From NCBI GenBank assembly GCA_037189985.1, contig JBBCJX010000013.1:1-64000 (forward strand): a DNA stretch of 64,000 nucleotides. Direction: 5' to 3'. Under the pieces are notes generated by a model. That model saw only the letters and a list, made by a program, of their open reading frames with translations. It was not told where the DNA came from and searched no databases. The translations under genes and the position numbers were made by a program. Source of the DNA: UBA2031 sp037189985 (lineage in GTDB: Bacteria; Pseudomonadota; Gammaproteobacteria; Pseudomonadales; Moraxellaceae). Of the stretch, positions 33,015 through 39,458 are shown piece by piece; position 1 is the first letter of the stretch; every line of letters begins with the position of its first letter.

Positions 33015-33208
33015 AGGAGGTACCCCTGCTGACGGTAGAGACGCCAGAGGCGGTCCATCTCACGACTACAGGCATCCATGATGCCGCTCCACAGTTCCCA
33101 CTCCAGGGAGCCGAGTTTCTGCGCCATGGTCATGTAGTAGGCGGCACTGTGGAGTTGGTAGGCCGTACGGTGCTGCTGGTAGGTACGTTCGGCGGCGGGG
33201 TTGAGCAT
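33011..33208 (-). CDS. Small early protein, unknown function
   Basis: 65 residues, helical and rich in Tyr and Trp (MAQKLGSLEWELWSGIMDACSREMDRLWRLYRQQ). The frame is open further upstream but would overlap the Ner-like gene; ATG 33208 lies 8 bases after that gene's stop. Second gene of the early operon. Confidence 0.62.
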   Translation of the reverse strand: MLNPAAERTYQQHRTAYQLHSAAYYMTMAQKLGSLEWELWSGIMDACSREMDRLWRLYRQQGYLL

Positions 33209-33216
33209 GGGCCACC

Positions 33217-33423
33217 TCACGCGGCCATGCTGGGCTTGAGGCCCAGCTTCACGGCGATGATGTGGCTCTGGCCGTACTTGGCCTTGTCCTGGCCGTTGAG
33301 CACGCGATAGACAGCGGAACGCCGAAAGCCGTTCTTGGCGGCCCATTCGGTGATGGTTTCCCCTTTCAGGCGAAAGCTCTCTTTCACCTGCTCGGGGCTG
33401 AGGACTTTGTGCGCAGATGCCAT
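33217..33423 (-). CDS. Ner/Cro-like protein, BcepMu gp16 family
   Basis: 68 residues matching the phage-associated BcepMu gp16 family: LSPEQVKESFRLKGETITEWAAKNGFRRSAVYRVLNGQDKAKYGQSHIIAVKLGL. The HTH spans about residues 24-43. As first gene of the early operon, opposite the repressor, it should act like Mu Ner or lambda Cro by damping early and repressor transcription during lytic growth. Confidence 0.88.
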   Translation of the reverse strand: MASAHKVLSPEQVKESFRLKGETITEWAAKNGFRRSAVYRVLNGQDKAKYGQSHIIAVKLGLKPSMAA

Positions 33424-33469
33424 GGCAGTGGCTCCTGTAGTGCAAAGATGATTGGTGTTTGGTGGGGCA

Positions 33470-33498
33470 ACTATGGGTAATTATTTACCCATCGTCAA
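33470..33498 (-). promoter_or_regulatory. Early promoter Pe
   Basis: On the minus strand TTGACG (33498-33493) and CATAGT (33475-33470) are separated by exactly 17 bases, a good sigma70 spacing. The spacer is almost entirely operator O1, so repressor binding would block polymerase. Transcription would run leftward into the Ner-like gene. Confidence 0.7.
33473..33492. promoter_or_regulatory. Operator O1 (repressor/Ner site)
   Basis: ATGGGTAATTATTTACCCAT is a 20-bp palindrome with one mismatched pair (18 of 20 bases symmetric). It lies between the Ner-like gene and the divergent repressor, inside the Pe spacer. Confidence 0.75.
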
Positions 33499-33506
33499 GG
33501 TTTGTT

Positions 33507-33526
33507 ATGGGCAATATTTCGACCAT
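33507..33526. promoter_or_regulatory. Operator O2 overlapping the repressor start
   Basis: ATGGGCAATATTTCGACCAT matches O1 at 14 of 20 positions, mostly in the outer half-sites (ATGGG, CCAT). The repressor ATG is its first codon, which suggests autoregulation. O1 and O2 are 34 bases apart start to start. Confidence 0.5.
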
Positions 33527-33956
33527 AGGGGAGCGGCTGCGCGCAGAGCGGGAGCGGCTGGGCTTCAGTCAGGAGGCAATGGCGGCAATCGCGGACGTGA
33601 CCCGAAAGACCTTTGGGGGCTATGAAAGTGACACTCGTTCGCCGGACGCTTTGGCTTTAGCTGCCTGGGCCCGTGCTGGTCTTGACCTGCTGTTCGTGGT
33701 TACGGGTAGCCGTGACTACAGCCCGCCACCACCGCTGAGCCGCGATGAACTGGAACTGGTGGATCTGTACCGCGCTGCCCCTCTGGCGGTGCGTGCCGCT
33801 GCTGCAGCTGCTCTGGCATCGGGCAAGCCACCGAAAGGCCGGGGGATATCGGTCGACTTCGGGCAGGCCAGCATCGGCCAGGTCATCAAGACGGAGGGGG
33901 ATTTCCACCAGTCTGGTGGTGTGCACGTGGGCGGGAAGAAGCCCAAGAAGGGTTAG
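33507..33956 (+). CDS. Phage repressor, XRE-family HTH
   Basis: 149 residues. The N-terminal HTH_3 domain is ERLRAERERLGFSQEAMAAIADVTRKTFGGYE (about 8-40), then a helical middle with DELELVDLYRAAPLAVRAAAAAALASG, and a Gly/Lys-rich end. There is no S24 peptidase domain, so induction is unlikely to use RecA-stimulated autocleavage and is more like Mu or Ner-type control. ATG 33507 has AAGG 7 bases upstream. It is divergent from the early operon across two operators. Confidence 0.88.
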   Translation: MGNISTIGERLRAERERLGFSQEAMAAIADVTRKTFGGYESDTRSPDALALAAWARAGLDLLFVVTGSRDYSPPPPLSRDELELVDLYRAAPLAVRAAAAAALASGKPPKGRGISVDFGQASIGQVIKTEGDFHQSGGVHVGGKKPKKG

Positions 33957-34104
33957 GTATTTCTACGAATATCCAGAGCACGACTGATGCGCTAGGTTCG
34001 GCCAGCCTCAAAGAATGACAATTCCGGGGGCTGTGGTGATCAAGATCGTATTTCAGGGGGATGTGGGGCAGGTTTTCATTGGTGGGCATCAGGGAGAAAC
34101 CCCG

Positions 34105-34254
34105 ATGCCCATGCAACTCCTGGCCTTGGTGCTTTGCCTACCGCTGCTCGTCCTCGCCCCATTGATCGCTCGCTCTCCGGCCCCGTCAAAACCTCCACCC
34201 GCCCTGGCTGAAGTGAGCCGGGAACTAGAACAACTACTGAAGGACTTCCAATGA
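34105..34254 (+). CDS. 49-residue membrane protein
   Basis: One N-terminal membrane helix (LLALVLCLPLLVLAPLIA) and a short charged tail with a coiled-coil end (LAEVSRELEQLLKDF). AGGGAGA precedes ATG 34105. First of three short rightward genes between the repressor and the first late promoter. Function unknown. Confidence 0.6.
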   Translation: MPMQLLALVLCLPLLVLAPLIARSPAPSKPPPALAEVSRELEQLLKDFQ

Positions 34255-34448
34255 AAATCCGCCTTGCCATCGTGGCCACCGCAATCATCCTGGGCGGTTG
34301 CACCACCGCCGGCCCATATGTCACGCAGATATCCAGCGACGGCAACAACGGTCTGAACATCGAGAAGTGCATGGTCAAGCTGAACCCGTGGACCGGCACC
34401 ATCACCAACGACATGTGCACGTCGCAGAGCATCAGGTTGCGGCAGTGA
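34251..34448 (+). CDS. Small phage lipoprotein
   Basis: 65 residues with a signal peptide and lipobox ILGGC, leaving a mature lipoprotein of about 48 residues. It overlaps the upstream gene by 4 bases (ATGA). As the gene lies outside the late regulon it may be expressed in the lysogen; small prophage lipoproteins often block superinfection, but that is inference here. Confidence 0.65.
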   Translation: MKIRLAIVATAIILGGCTTAGPYVTQISSDGNNGLNIEKCMVKLNPWTGTITNDMCTSQSIRLRQ

Positions 34449-35017
34449 AAGCCAGGCAAGGCTGGGTCATTACCCTGCTGGCTGCCGGCGTCATTGGCCT
34501 ATGGGCCGGCAGCGGATACCTGCTCTATGACATCCCGAGTGATGCACGTGGAACATTTGGGGACATGTTCGGGGCGGTGAATGCTTTGTTCTCTGGGCTG
34601 GCATTCCTGGGCGTGGTGTACGCGATCCTGCTGCAGCGGCAGGAGCTGATATTGCAGCGGCAGGAACTGGCAGCAACCAGACAGGAATTAGCCAGAGGAG
34701 CTGCTGCGCAAGAGGTCTCTCAGGCGGCACTTCGCTTACAGGCTGATGTGGCTGCCTTAGGGGTACTAAACAAGGTGGTTGAGGATTTGGAAAAAATGCA
34801 TAGCCACCTAACGCTGATTATAGATAGTGCTCCCCGCAGGATAAGTGACACTGGAAGCCCTGAGTTAAAGGAAGAATTTCAGAAAAAAGCCGCACAAGCC
34901 CAGCATGACCTCCAGGCAATCAATTATCGCCTGAAAGTTTTTAGAGGCTTGCAGATGATGACAATGATGAAGGTTGAGAAAGCTTGCTATCCTGACGGCG
35001 TTGATACGTACCCATAG
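34445..35017 (+). CDS. Two-helix membrane protein with coiled coil
   Basis: 190 residues, GTG start overlapping the previous stop. Two membrane helices (about 8-28 and 46-66) enclose RGTFGDMFGAVNALFSG, a motif I recall from many uncharacterised bacterial and prophage proteins. A long cytoplasmic coiled coil follows (LQRQELILQRQELAATRQELARG). Function unknown; possible exclusion or stress-sensing role. The first late promoter element begins directly at its stop codon. Confidence 0.72.
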   Translation: MKARQGWVITLLAAGVIGLWAGSGYLLYDIPSDARGTFGDMFGAVNALFSGLAFLGVVYAILLQRQELILQRQELAATRQELARGAAAQEVSQAALRLQADVAALGVLNKVVEDLEKMHSHLTLIIDSAPRRISDTGSPELKEEFQKKAAQAQHDLQAINYRLKVFRGLQMMTMMKVEKACYPDGVDTYP

Positions 35018-35042
35018 TTTTGCCCGCGGTCAAAATACTCTG
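35018..35042 (+). promoter_or_regulatory. Late promoter element 1 (lysis/packaging)
   Basis: Palindrome TTTTGCCCGCGGTCAAAA at 35018-35035 followed by TACTCT, a plausible -10. Sister copies at 43176 and 51879 also lie before late gene blocks. Inferred to be bound by the Mor-type activator. Confidence 0.7.
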
Positions 35043-35049
35043 ACCGACT

Positions 35050-35093
35050 ACTCCGGCACGATGGCGCCATTGCCCATCGTTATCTGCCGGAGT
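35050..35093 (+). promoter_or_regulatory. Leader hairpin that covers the holin ribosome site
   Basis: ACTCCGGCA/TGCCGGAGT (9 bp) with an inner CGATGG/CCATCG stem. The 3' arm contains GGAG at 35089-35092, the Shine-Dalgarno of the holin gene (ATG 35099). Translation of the holin should be reduced while the hairpin is folded. Confidence 0.65.
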
Positions 35094-35098
35094 AAGTC

Positions 35099-35464
35099 AT
35101 GCCAAGCTGGTTCCAGCGTTTCCCTGTTGCTCTCCTGTTCCTGCTGACCATCGCACTGGTGGCCTGTGCCCTGGTGGTGCTGGCCAAACCTGTCGCTGTC
35201 CTGAGTGTCGCGCACAAGATCGGCGTGCTTGCCATGGCAGCGCTGATCGGGTGGTGGCTGGATCATGTAGTCCTGTTCCCGTATGCGCGCCCTGCCGGGT
35301 ATCTGGCGGTCCCCGACTGGCGCGCTGGAGGGCTTTCTTCAGCAGTTGCTGGAGCGCCGCGCTTTCCTGTTGTCGCTGGATATTTCTGGTTGTTTGCCAT
35401 TGCGTGCGGACGCCGTGCCTTGCTGGTCGGCTTATCCATGATCGCCGCTGCCCTGGTGCTGTGA
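35099..35464 (+). CDS. Putative holin
   Basis: 121 residues, with at least three hydrophobic segments: LLFLLTIALVACALVVLA, IGVLAMAALIGWWL and GRRALLVGLSMIAAALVL. It matches the putative holin family found before the lytic transglycosylase in Mu-like siphophages. Holins open the inner membrane at a set time so the muralytic enzyme can act. It is the first gene after late promoter 1. Confidence 0.75.
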   Translation: MPSWFQRFPVALLFLLTIALVACALVVLAKPVAVLSVAHKIGVLAMAALIGWWLDHVVLFPYARPAGYLAVPDWRAGGLSSAVAGAPRFPVVAGYFWLFAIACGRRALLVGLSMIAAALVL

Positions 35465-35466
35465 TC

Positions 35467-36258
35467 ATGCTGCGCCTGGTGCGTTGGCTTTTCCTCGGCG
35501 CCTTGTGCTGGCTGGCGTTTACCGAGCCGGCTTGCACGGCGACTGTGCTCGGCGCTGTCGTGCTGGCTGCTGGTGCCGTGGCGTGCTGTGTGATGGCACG
35601 CGGCGGCATCAATGAGCCGCCCAGCTGCGCGAGGGACTATCTGCCTGCCATTGCCTTTGGCGTGGGGGCGGTGGTTGCGCTTGCTGTTGCTCCGGCAGCC
35701 TGCACCGCCGCCATTCCAGATGCCGCCAACAAGTATCGGCGTGATCTGGTACGTATCGCGCAATTTGAGCTAGGGCTTGATGCACCTATTGCCACGCTGG
35801 CCGGGCAAATCCATCAAGAGAGCCGCTGGAACGAAAAGGCACGCTCGCCTGTTGGTGCACAGGGCCTCACGCAATTCATGCCGGCCACAGCCGACTGGAT
35901 GGTGCGCTTGCGCCGTGATCTTGCCGGCGCCGATCCCTTCAATCCGATCTGGGCCATGCGCGCCATGCTGGCGTATGACGCGTGGCACCTGAAACGTATC
36001 CAGGCACGTGGCCCCTGCGATCAGTGGGCAATGGCCCTGGCTGCCTACAACGGTGGCCTGGGATGGCTGCAGAAGGACATCCGGCTGGCATCGGCGAAGG
36101 GCGCCGATCCGCTCGCCTGGTTTGATTCCGTGGAGCGCCACAACAGCGGGCGCTCCACCGCCAACTTCAAAGAAAACCGTCACTACTCCAGAACCATTCT
36201 CCTGAAGTGGGAGCCGCTCTATGAGCGTGAAGGCTGGGGCACAGGAGTGTGCACGTGA
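35467..36258 (+). CDS. Membrane-anchored lytic transglycosylase (endolysin)
   Basis: 263 residues. The N-terminal 85 residues hold two or three weakly hydrophobic helices rich in Ala, Gly and Cys, like a signal-anchor-release segment. The SLT domain (about 95-230) has HQESRWNEKARSPVGAQGLTQFMP, where the Glu of QES is the catalytic acid, and AAYNGG. It cleaves peptidoglycan at lysis. I use ATG 35467, 2 bases after the holin stop; the longer frame only overlaps the holin. Confidence 0.88.
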   Translation: MLRLVRWLFLGALCWLAFTEPACTATVLGAVVLAAGAVACCVMARGGINEPPSCARDYLPAIAFGVGAVVALAVAPAACTAAIPDAANKYRRDLVRIAQFELGLDAPIATLAGQIHQESRWNEKARSPVGAQGLTQFMPATADWMVRLRRDLAGADPFNPIWAMRAMLAYDAWHLKRIQARGPCDQWAMALAAYNGGLGWLQKDIRLASAKGADPLAWFDSVERHNSGRSTANFKENRHYSRTILLKWEPLYEREGWGTGVCT

Positions 36259-36653
36259 CCCGTATCAGTAATGCCGTCCTGATCATCCTGGTGCCGTTCA
36301 TTGCAGGCGCTGTCGGTGGCTTTTACTTTGGTCATGACGCTGGCGCTACCAATTGCTCGGCTACACGCGATGCCGCCGCTGTGAAGCAGCTGGGAGAAAT
36401 CATCAGCGCCCACACCGCCCTGGTGGATGAGGCTGACAAGGCCAGCAAAGCGCTGCGCGTGGCCACCAGCCAGCGTGCCGCCCTCGACAACAAAACCAAC
36501 AAGGAACTGAAAGATGCGCTCGCCAAAACGGCTGGCACTCGTGCTGGCTGCCAGTTTGATGACAACAGCATGCGCCAGCTCGAAGCCGCCCGCGCACGCG
36601 CCAACCAAGCCGCTGCCATCGGAATTATCGGTGCCGTGCCCGCAGCTCCCTGA
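36255..36653 (+). CDS. Rz: Rz-like inner-membrane spanin
   Basis: 132 residues with one N-terminal membrane helix (AVLIILVPFIAGAVGGFYFG) and a long helical periplasmic part, as in i-spanins that help disrupt the outer membrane. GTG 36255 overlaps the transglycosylase stop; GTG 36249 is an alternative. Its 3' third overlaps a lipoprotein gene in another frame, the classic Rz/Rz1 arrangement. Confidence 0.78.
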   Translation: MTRISNAVLIILVPFIAGAVGGFYFGHDAGATNCSATRDAAAVKQLGEIISAHTALVDEADKASKALRVATSQRAALDNKTNKELKDALAKTAGTRAGCQFDDNSMRQLEAARARANQAAAIGIIGAVPAAP

Positions 36654-36765
36654 GCCGCGAGACAACAGTGCTGATGCTGCCGCGCTGCAGCTGAAACAGG
36701 TTTACGACCTGTATGCCCTCTGCGCCGGTCGCACCATAGAGCGCATCCAGTGGGATGGTCGTTGA
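36514..36765 (+). CDS. Rz1: Rz1-like outer-membrane spanin lipoprotein
   Basis: 83 residues beginning inside the Rz gene in another frame. Signal peptide with lipobox MTTAC, then a Pro-rich mature start (SSKPPAHAPTKPLPSELSVPCPQLPEP), typical of o-spanins. It continues past the Rz stop and ends at the start of the next gene. Confidence 0.8.
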   Translation: MRSPKRLALVLAASLMTTACASSKPPAHAPTKPLPSELSVPCPQLPEPRDNSADAAALQLKQVYDLYALCAGRTIERIQWDGR

Positions 36766-36989
36766 TGGATTGGCTGGATAAGGCGCTGCACATAACGGAA
36801 CGCGAGCGGGAGGCCGTATTGGCCGCCCACACCGCACGGCCCCGGCCTACTGGCCCAGCGGCTGTGCACTGCGATGAATGCGGCTGCCCGATACCCGAGG
36901 CACGCCGACAACTGAGTCCCGGCACACGCTGCTGCACACCGTGCCAAGAGGACCGCGACAAACAGGGCCGAGAGCCGAGGGGTATGTGA
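36765..36989 (+). CDS. TraR/DksA-type C4 zinc-finger protein
   Basis: 74 residues. The zinc finger is CDECGCPIPEARRQLSPGTRCCTPCQ (about 38-63), the pattern of TraR/DksA proteins, which act on RNA polymerase through its secondary channel without binding DNA. Mu-like phages often keep one in the lysis-to-packaging interval. ATG 36765 overlaps the Rz1 stop by one base. Confidence 0.85.
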   Translation: MDWLDKALHITEREREAVLAAHTARPRPTGPAAVHCDECGCPIPEARRQLSPGTRCCTPCQEDRDKQGREPRGM

Positions 36990-37288
36990 TGGGTCTGGAC
37001 GGAAAAGAGTGGCTGATGGTGATCACCAACCTGCTCAACGTGGGCATGTGGTTGATCGGCTGGGCACTGCTCCGGCGCCGGGCCAGCGAGGATGAGCTTC
37101 AGAAAGTGTCCACTCGCGTAGCTCGGCTTGAGGAAAAAATTGAAGCCCTGCCGACAGGGCCACAGCTGACACAAGTCAGTATCCGGGTGGCAGAGCTGAA
37201 GGGATCAGTGGATACGGTTGCTGCCACTCTTGCCGCCACCAACAACAACGTCCAACTCATCCATCAATGGATGATGAAGCATCAGTGA
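36989..37288 (+). CDS. DUF2730 family protein
   Basis: 99 residues: an N-terminal membrane helix (LMVITNLLNVGMWLIGWALL) and a coiled coil (ELQKVSTRVARLEEKIEALP). It matches DUF2730, a conserved small protein ahead of the terminase genes in Mu-like phages. Overlap with the zinc-finger stop suggests coupling. Role unknown. Confidence 0.82.
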   Translation: MGLDGKEWLMVITNLLNVGMWLIGWALLRRRASEDELQKVSTRVARLEEKIEALPTGPQLTQVSIRVAELKGSVDTVAATLAATNNNVQLIHQWMMKHQ

Positions 37289-37296
37289 GGTGATCT

Positions 37297-37587
37297 ATGC
37301 GATATGCGGATTTTGTTCGTGAAGATATGCGCCTGGTTGTGCTGCGCATCCTGCTGGAGTTGCCCGGCTACAGCAGCAACAGCTCATTACTGGCCACGCT
37401 CTTGGGGCAGTACGGCCATCAGTTGAGCCGTGACCAGGTAAAAACTGAATTGGCGTGGCTGGGAGAGCAAGGTCTGATTTCCATCGATGCTTTGGAGACG
37501 GTCATGATGGTGAAACTGACCGAGCGCGGCGCTGATGTTGCCGAGGGCAGAACCCCTGTTCCCGGTGTGAAGAAGCCGAGGCCCTGA
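37297..37587 (+). CDS. VpaChn25_0724-family / Mu gp26-like protein
   Basis: 96 residues resembling an ArsR-like winged helix: VLRILLELPGYSSNSSLLATLLGQYGHQLSRDQVKTELAWLGEQGLISI. Family members lie next to DUF3486 in most Mu-like phages, as here. Function unproven; DNA binding is likely. AGGTGA precedes the ATG. Confidence 0.82.
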   Translation: MRYADFVREDMRLVVLRILLELPGYSSNSSLLATLLGQYGHQLSRDQVKTELAWLGEQGLISIDALETVMMVKLTERGADVAEGRTPVPGVKKPRP

Positions 37588-37590
37588 ATC

Positions 37591-38142
37591 ATGGCGCGCA
37601 AAAGCTCGGTATCAAAAATGACACCCGAGGCGCGCAGCTATCTGGAGCAACTGCTGCGCGAGGATCGCTACACCCTGGATGAGCTGGTCCAGTGGGTACG
37701 CGAGAAGTTCCCCGGGGAACAAACCAGTCGTAGTGCCTTGGGGCGTTACCGGAAATCCTTTGAGGAAATGGCAGGTCGGATGCGGGAAATCCAGGCCGCT
37801 TCCCGCGTATTGGTTGCCGAGTTCGGTGAGGATGTGGGAGAGCGTTCCGGTGCATTGCTGGCACAGGCGGTCACTACGCTGGTGGCAAACGCCGCGATAG
37901 AGGCCCATGAGAATGACGAGATCACCATCAAGGAGGTGGGGGAACTGGCACGCGCTGCGCGTGCTGCACAGGAAACCCGGACGCTGAGCTACAAGGAGCA
38001 GCAGGCCCTCAGGCAGGCGGCGCGGGAAGAGCTGCTGCGTGAGCAGCGGGAAAAGCTGGATGAGTTGGGTCAGAAAGGTGAAGTGCCCAAGGAGATGCTC
38101 GACAAGGTCATCAAGGCTGCTTACGGGCTGGAGCTGCCATGA
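37591..38142 (+). CDS. DUF3486 family protein (Mu gp27-like, putative small terminase)
   Basis: 183 residues. The N-terminal HTH-like part (YTLDELVQWVREKFPGEQTSRSALGRYRK) and helical remainder match DUF3486. In Mu-like phages this gene precedes the large terminase and is thought to be the DNA-recognition subunit. It overlaps the terminase gene by 4 bases. Confidence 0.88.
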   Translation: MARKSSVSKMTPEARSYLEQLLREDRYTLDELVQWVREKFPGEQTSRSALGRYRKSFEEMAGRMREIQAASRVLVAEFGEDVGERSGALLAQAVTTLVANAAIEAHENDEITIKEVGELARAARAAQETRTLSYKEQQALRQAAREELLREQREKLDELGQKGEVPKEMLDKVIKAAYGLELP

Positions 38143-39458
38143 CACAGACAGATTCCACGCAACCCGCACTGATCCTCTATCCCTACCAGAAGCGATGGAT
38201 CGAAGACCCGGCACGTTTCAAGATCGCCATGTTTTCTCGTCAGTCCGGTAAGACATTCACCAGCACGCTGGAAATTGCCTTGGATGTGGCACGTGCTGAT
38301 GCGCGTGGTGAGCGCCGCCGTTGGGTGATTCTGTCTCGTGGTGAGCGCCAGGCACGCGAGGCCATGAATGAGGGTGTGAAAGTTCACCTTGCTGCGCTCG
38401 CTGCTGGCTTCAATGCCTATGAGTACGACTGGGAGCCGCAGGTGCGTGCTCTGGAGGTAGAACTGCCTGGTGGCAGCAAGATCACTGCGCTGCCGGCCAA
38501 CCCCGACACAGCGCGTGGTTTCAGTGCCAATGTCCTGTTGGATGAGTTCGCGTTCCACCAGGACAGCCGGGCGATCTGGAAGGCGCTGTTCCCTGTGATC
38601 TCCAAGCCTGGCCTCAAGCTGCGTGTGATTTCCACGCCCAATGGGAAAGGCAACAAGTTCTATGACCTGATGACAGGCAAAGACGATGGCTGGTCCCGTC
38701 ATGTCACGGATATCTACCAAGCTGTGAAGGACGGTCTGGATCGTGACATCGAGCAGCTGCGCAAAGGGGCTGGGGACGAGGATCTGTGGCGGCAGGAGTT
38801 CGAGCTGCAATGGCTCGATGAAGCCAGCTCATGGTTGAGCTACGAACTGATCTCCACCTGCGAGCATGACCAGGCCGGTATCCCGGAGCAGTACGCAGGC
38901 GGGCCGTGTTATGTGGGTGTGGATATCGCTGCCCGCAATGACCTGTTCGTGATCTGGGTGCTGGAGCAAGTCGGTGATGTTCTGTGGACCCGCGAAATCA
39001 TAGAGCGCAAGCGCATTCCGTTTTCAGAGCAGGACGCCTTGCTGGCACAGGTATTCAATGATTACCGGGTGATACGTTGCAACATGGACCAGACCGGCAT
39101 GGGCGAAAAGCCGGTGGAGGATGCCAAGCGCAATCACGGCAGCAGCAGAGTTGAGGGTGTGCTGTTCACCGGCCCGAACAAAATCGTGATGGCGACCATC
39201 GGCAAAAATGCCTTCGAGGATCGCCGCTGGCGCATCCCGGCCGGACGCAATGATCTGCGTGCTGACCTGCACAAGCTCAAGAAAGTCACCAGCGCCACTG
39301 GAGCACCACGCTTTGTGGCCGACAGCGACAGCAATGGCCACGCCGACCGCACGTGGGCGGGATTTCTGGCACTGAACGCGGCTGATGCCCCCAGCACCAT
39401 GCCACGTGTATTCAGCCGTGGTGCACGACGCCATGCCAGCCTGACAAGGGGTTACTAA
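38139..39458 (+). CDS. Terminase large subunit (Mu gp28-like)
   Basis: 439 residues. The ATPase part has a Walker-A-like SRQSGKT (about residues 34-40) and Walker B VLLDEFAF; the RNase H-like nuclease part starts with GVDIAARND and includes DQTGMGE. It packages DNA by headful cutting from integrated copies. Shorter than Mu gp28 (551 residues) but all core motifs are present. Confidence 0.92.
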   Translation: MTQTDSTQPALILYPYQKRWIEDPARFKIAMFSRQSGKTFTSTLEIALDVARADARGERRRWVILSRGERQAREAMNEGVKVHLAALAAGFNAYEYDWEPQVRALEVELPGGSKITALPANPDTARGFSANVLLDEFAFHQDSRAIWKALFPVISKPGLKLRVISTPNGKGNKFYDLMTGKDDGWSRHVTDIYQAVKDGLDRDIEQLRKGAGDEDLWRQEFELQWLDEASSWLSYELISTCEHDQAGIPEQYAGGPCYVGVDIAARNDLFVIWVLEQVGDVLWTREIIERKRIPFSEQDALLAQVFNDYRVIRCNMDQTGMGEKPVEDAKRNHGSSRVEGVLFTGPNKIVMATIGKNAFEDRRWRIPAGRNDLRADLHKLKKVTSATGAPRFVADSDSNGHADRTWAGFLALNAADAPSTMPRVFSRGARRHASLTRGY

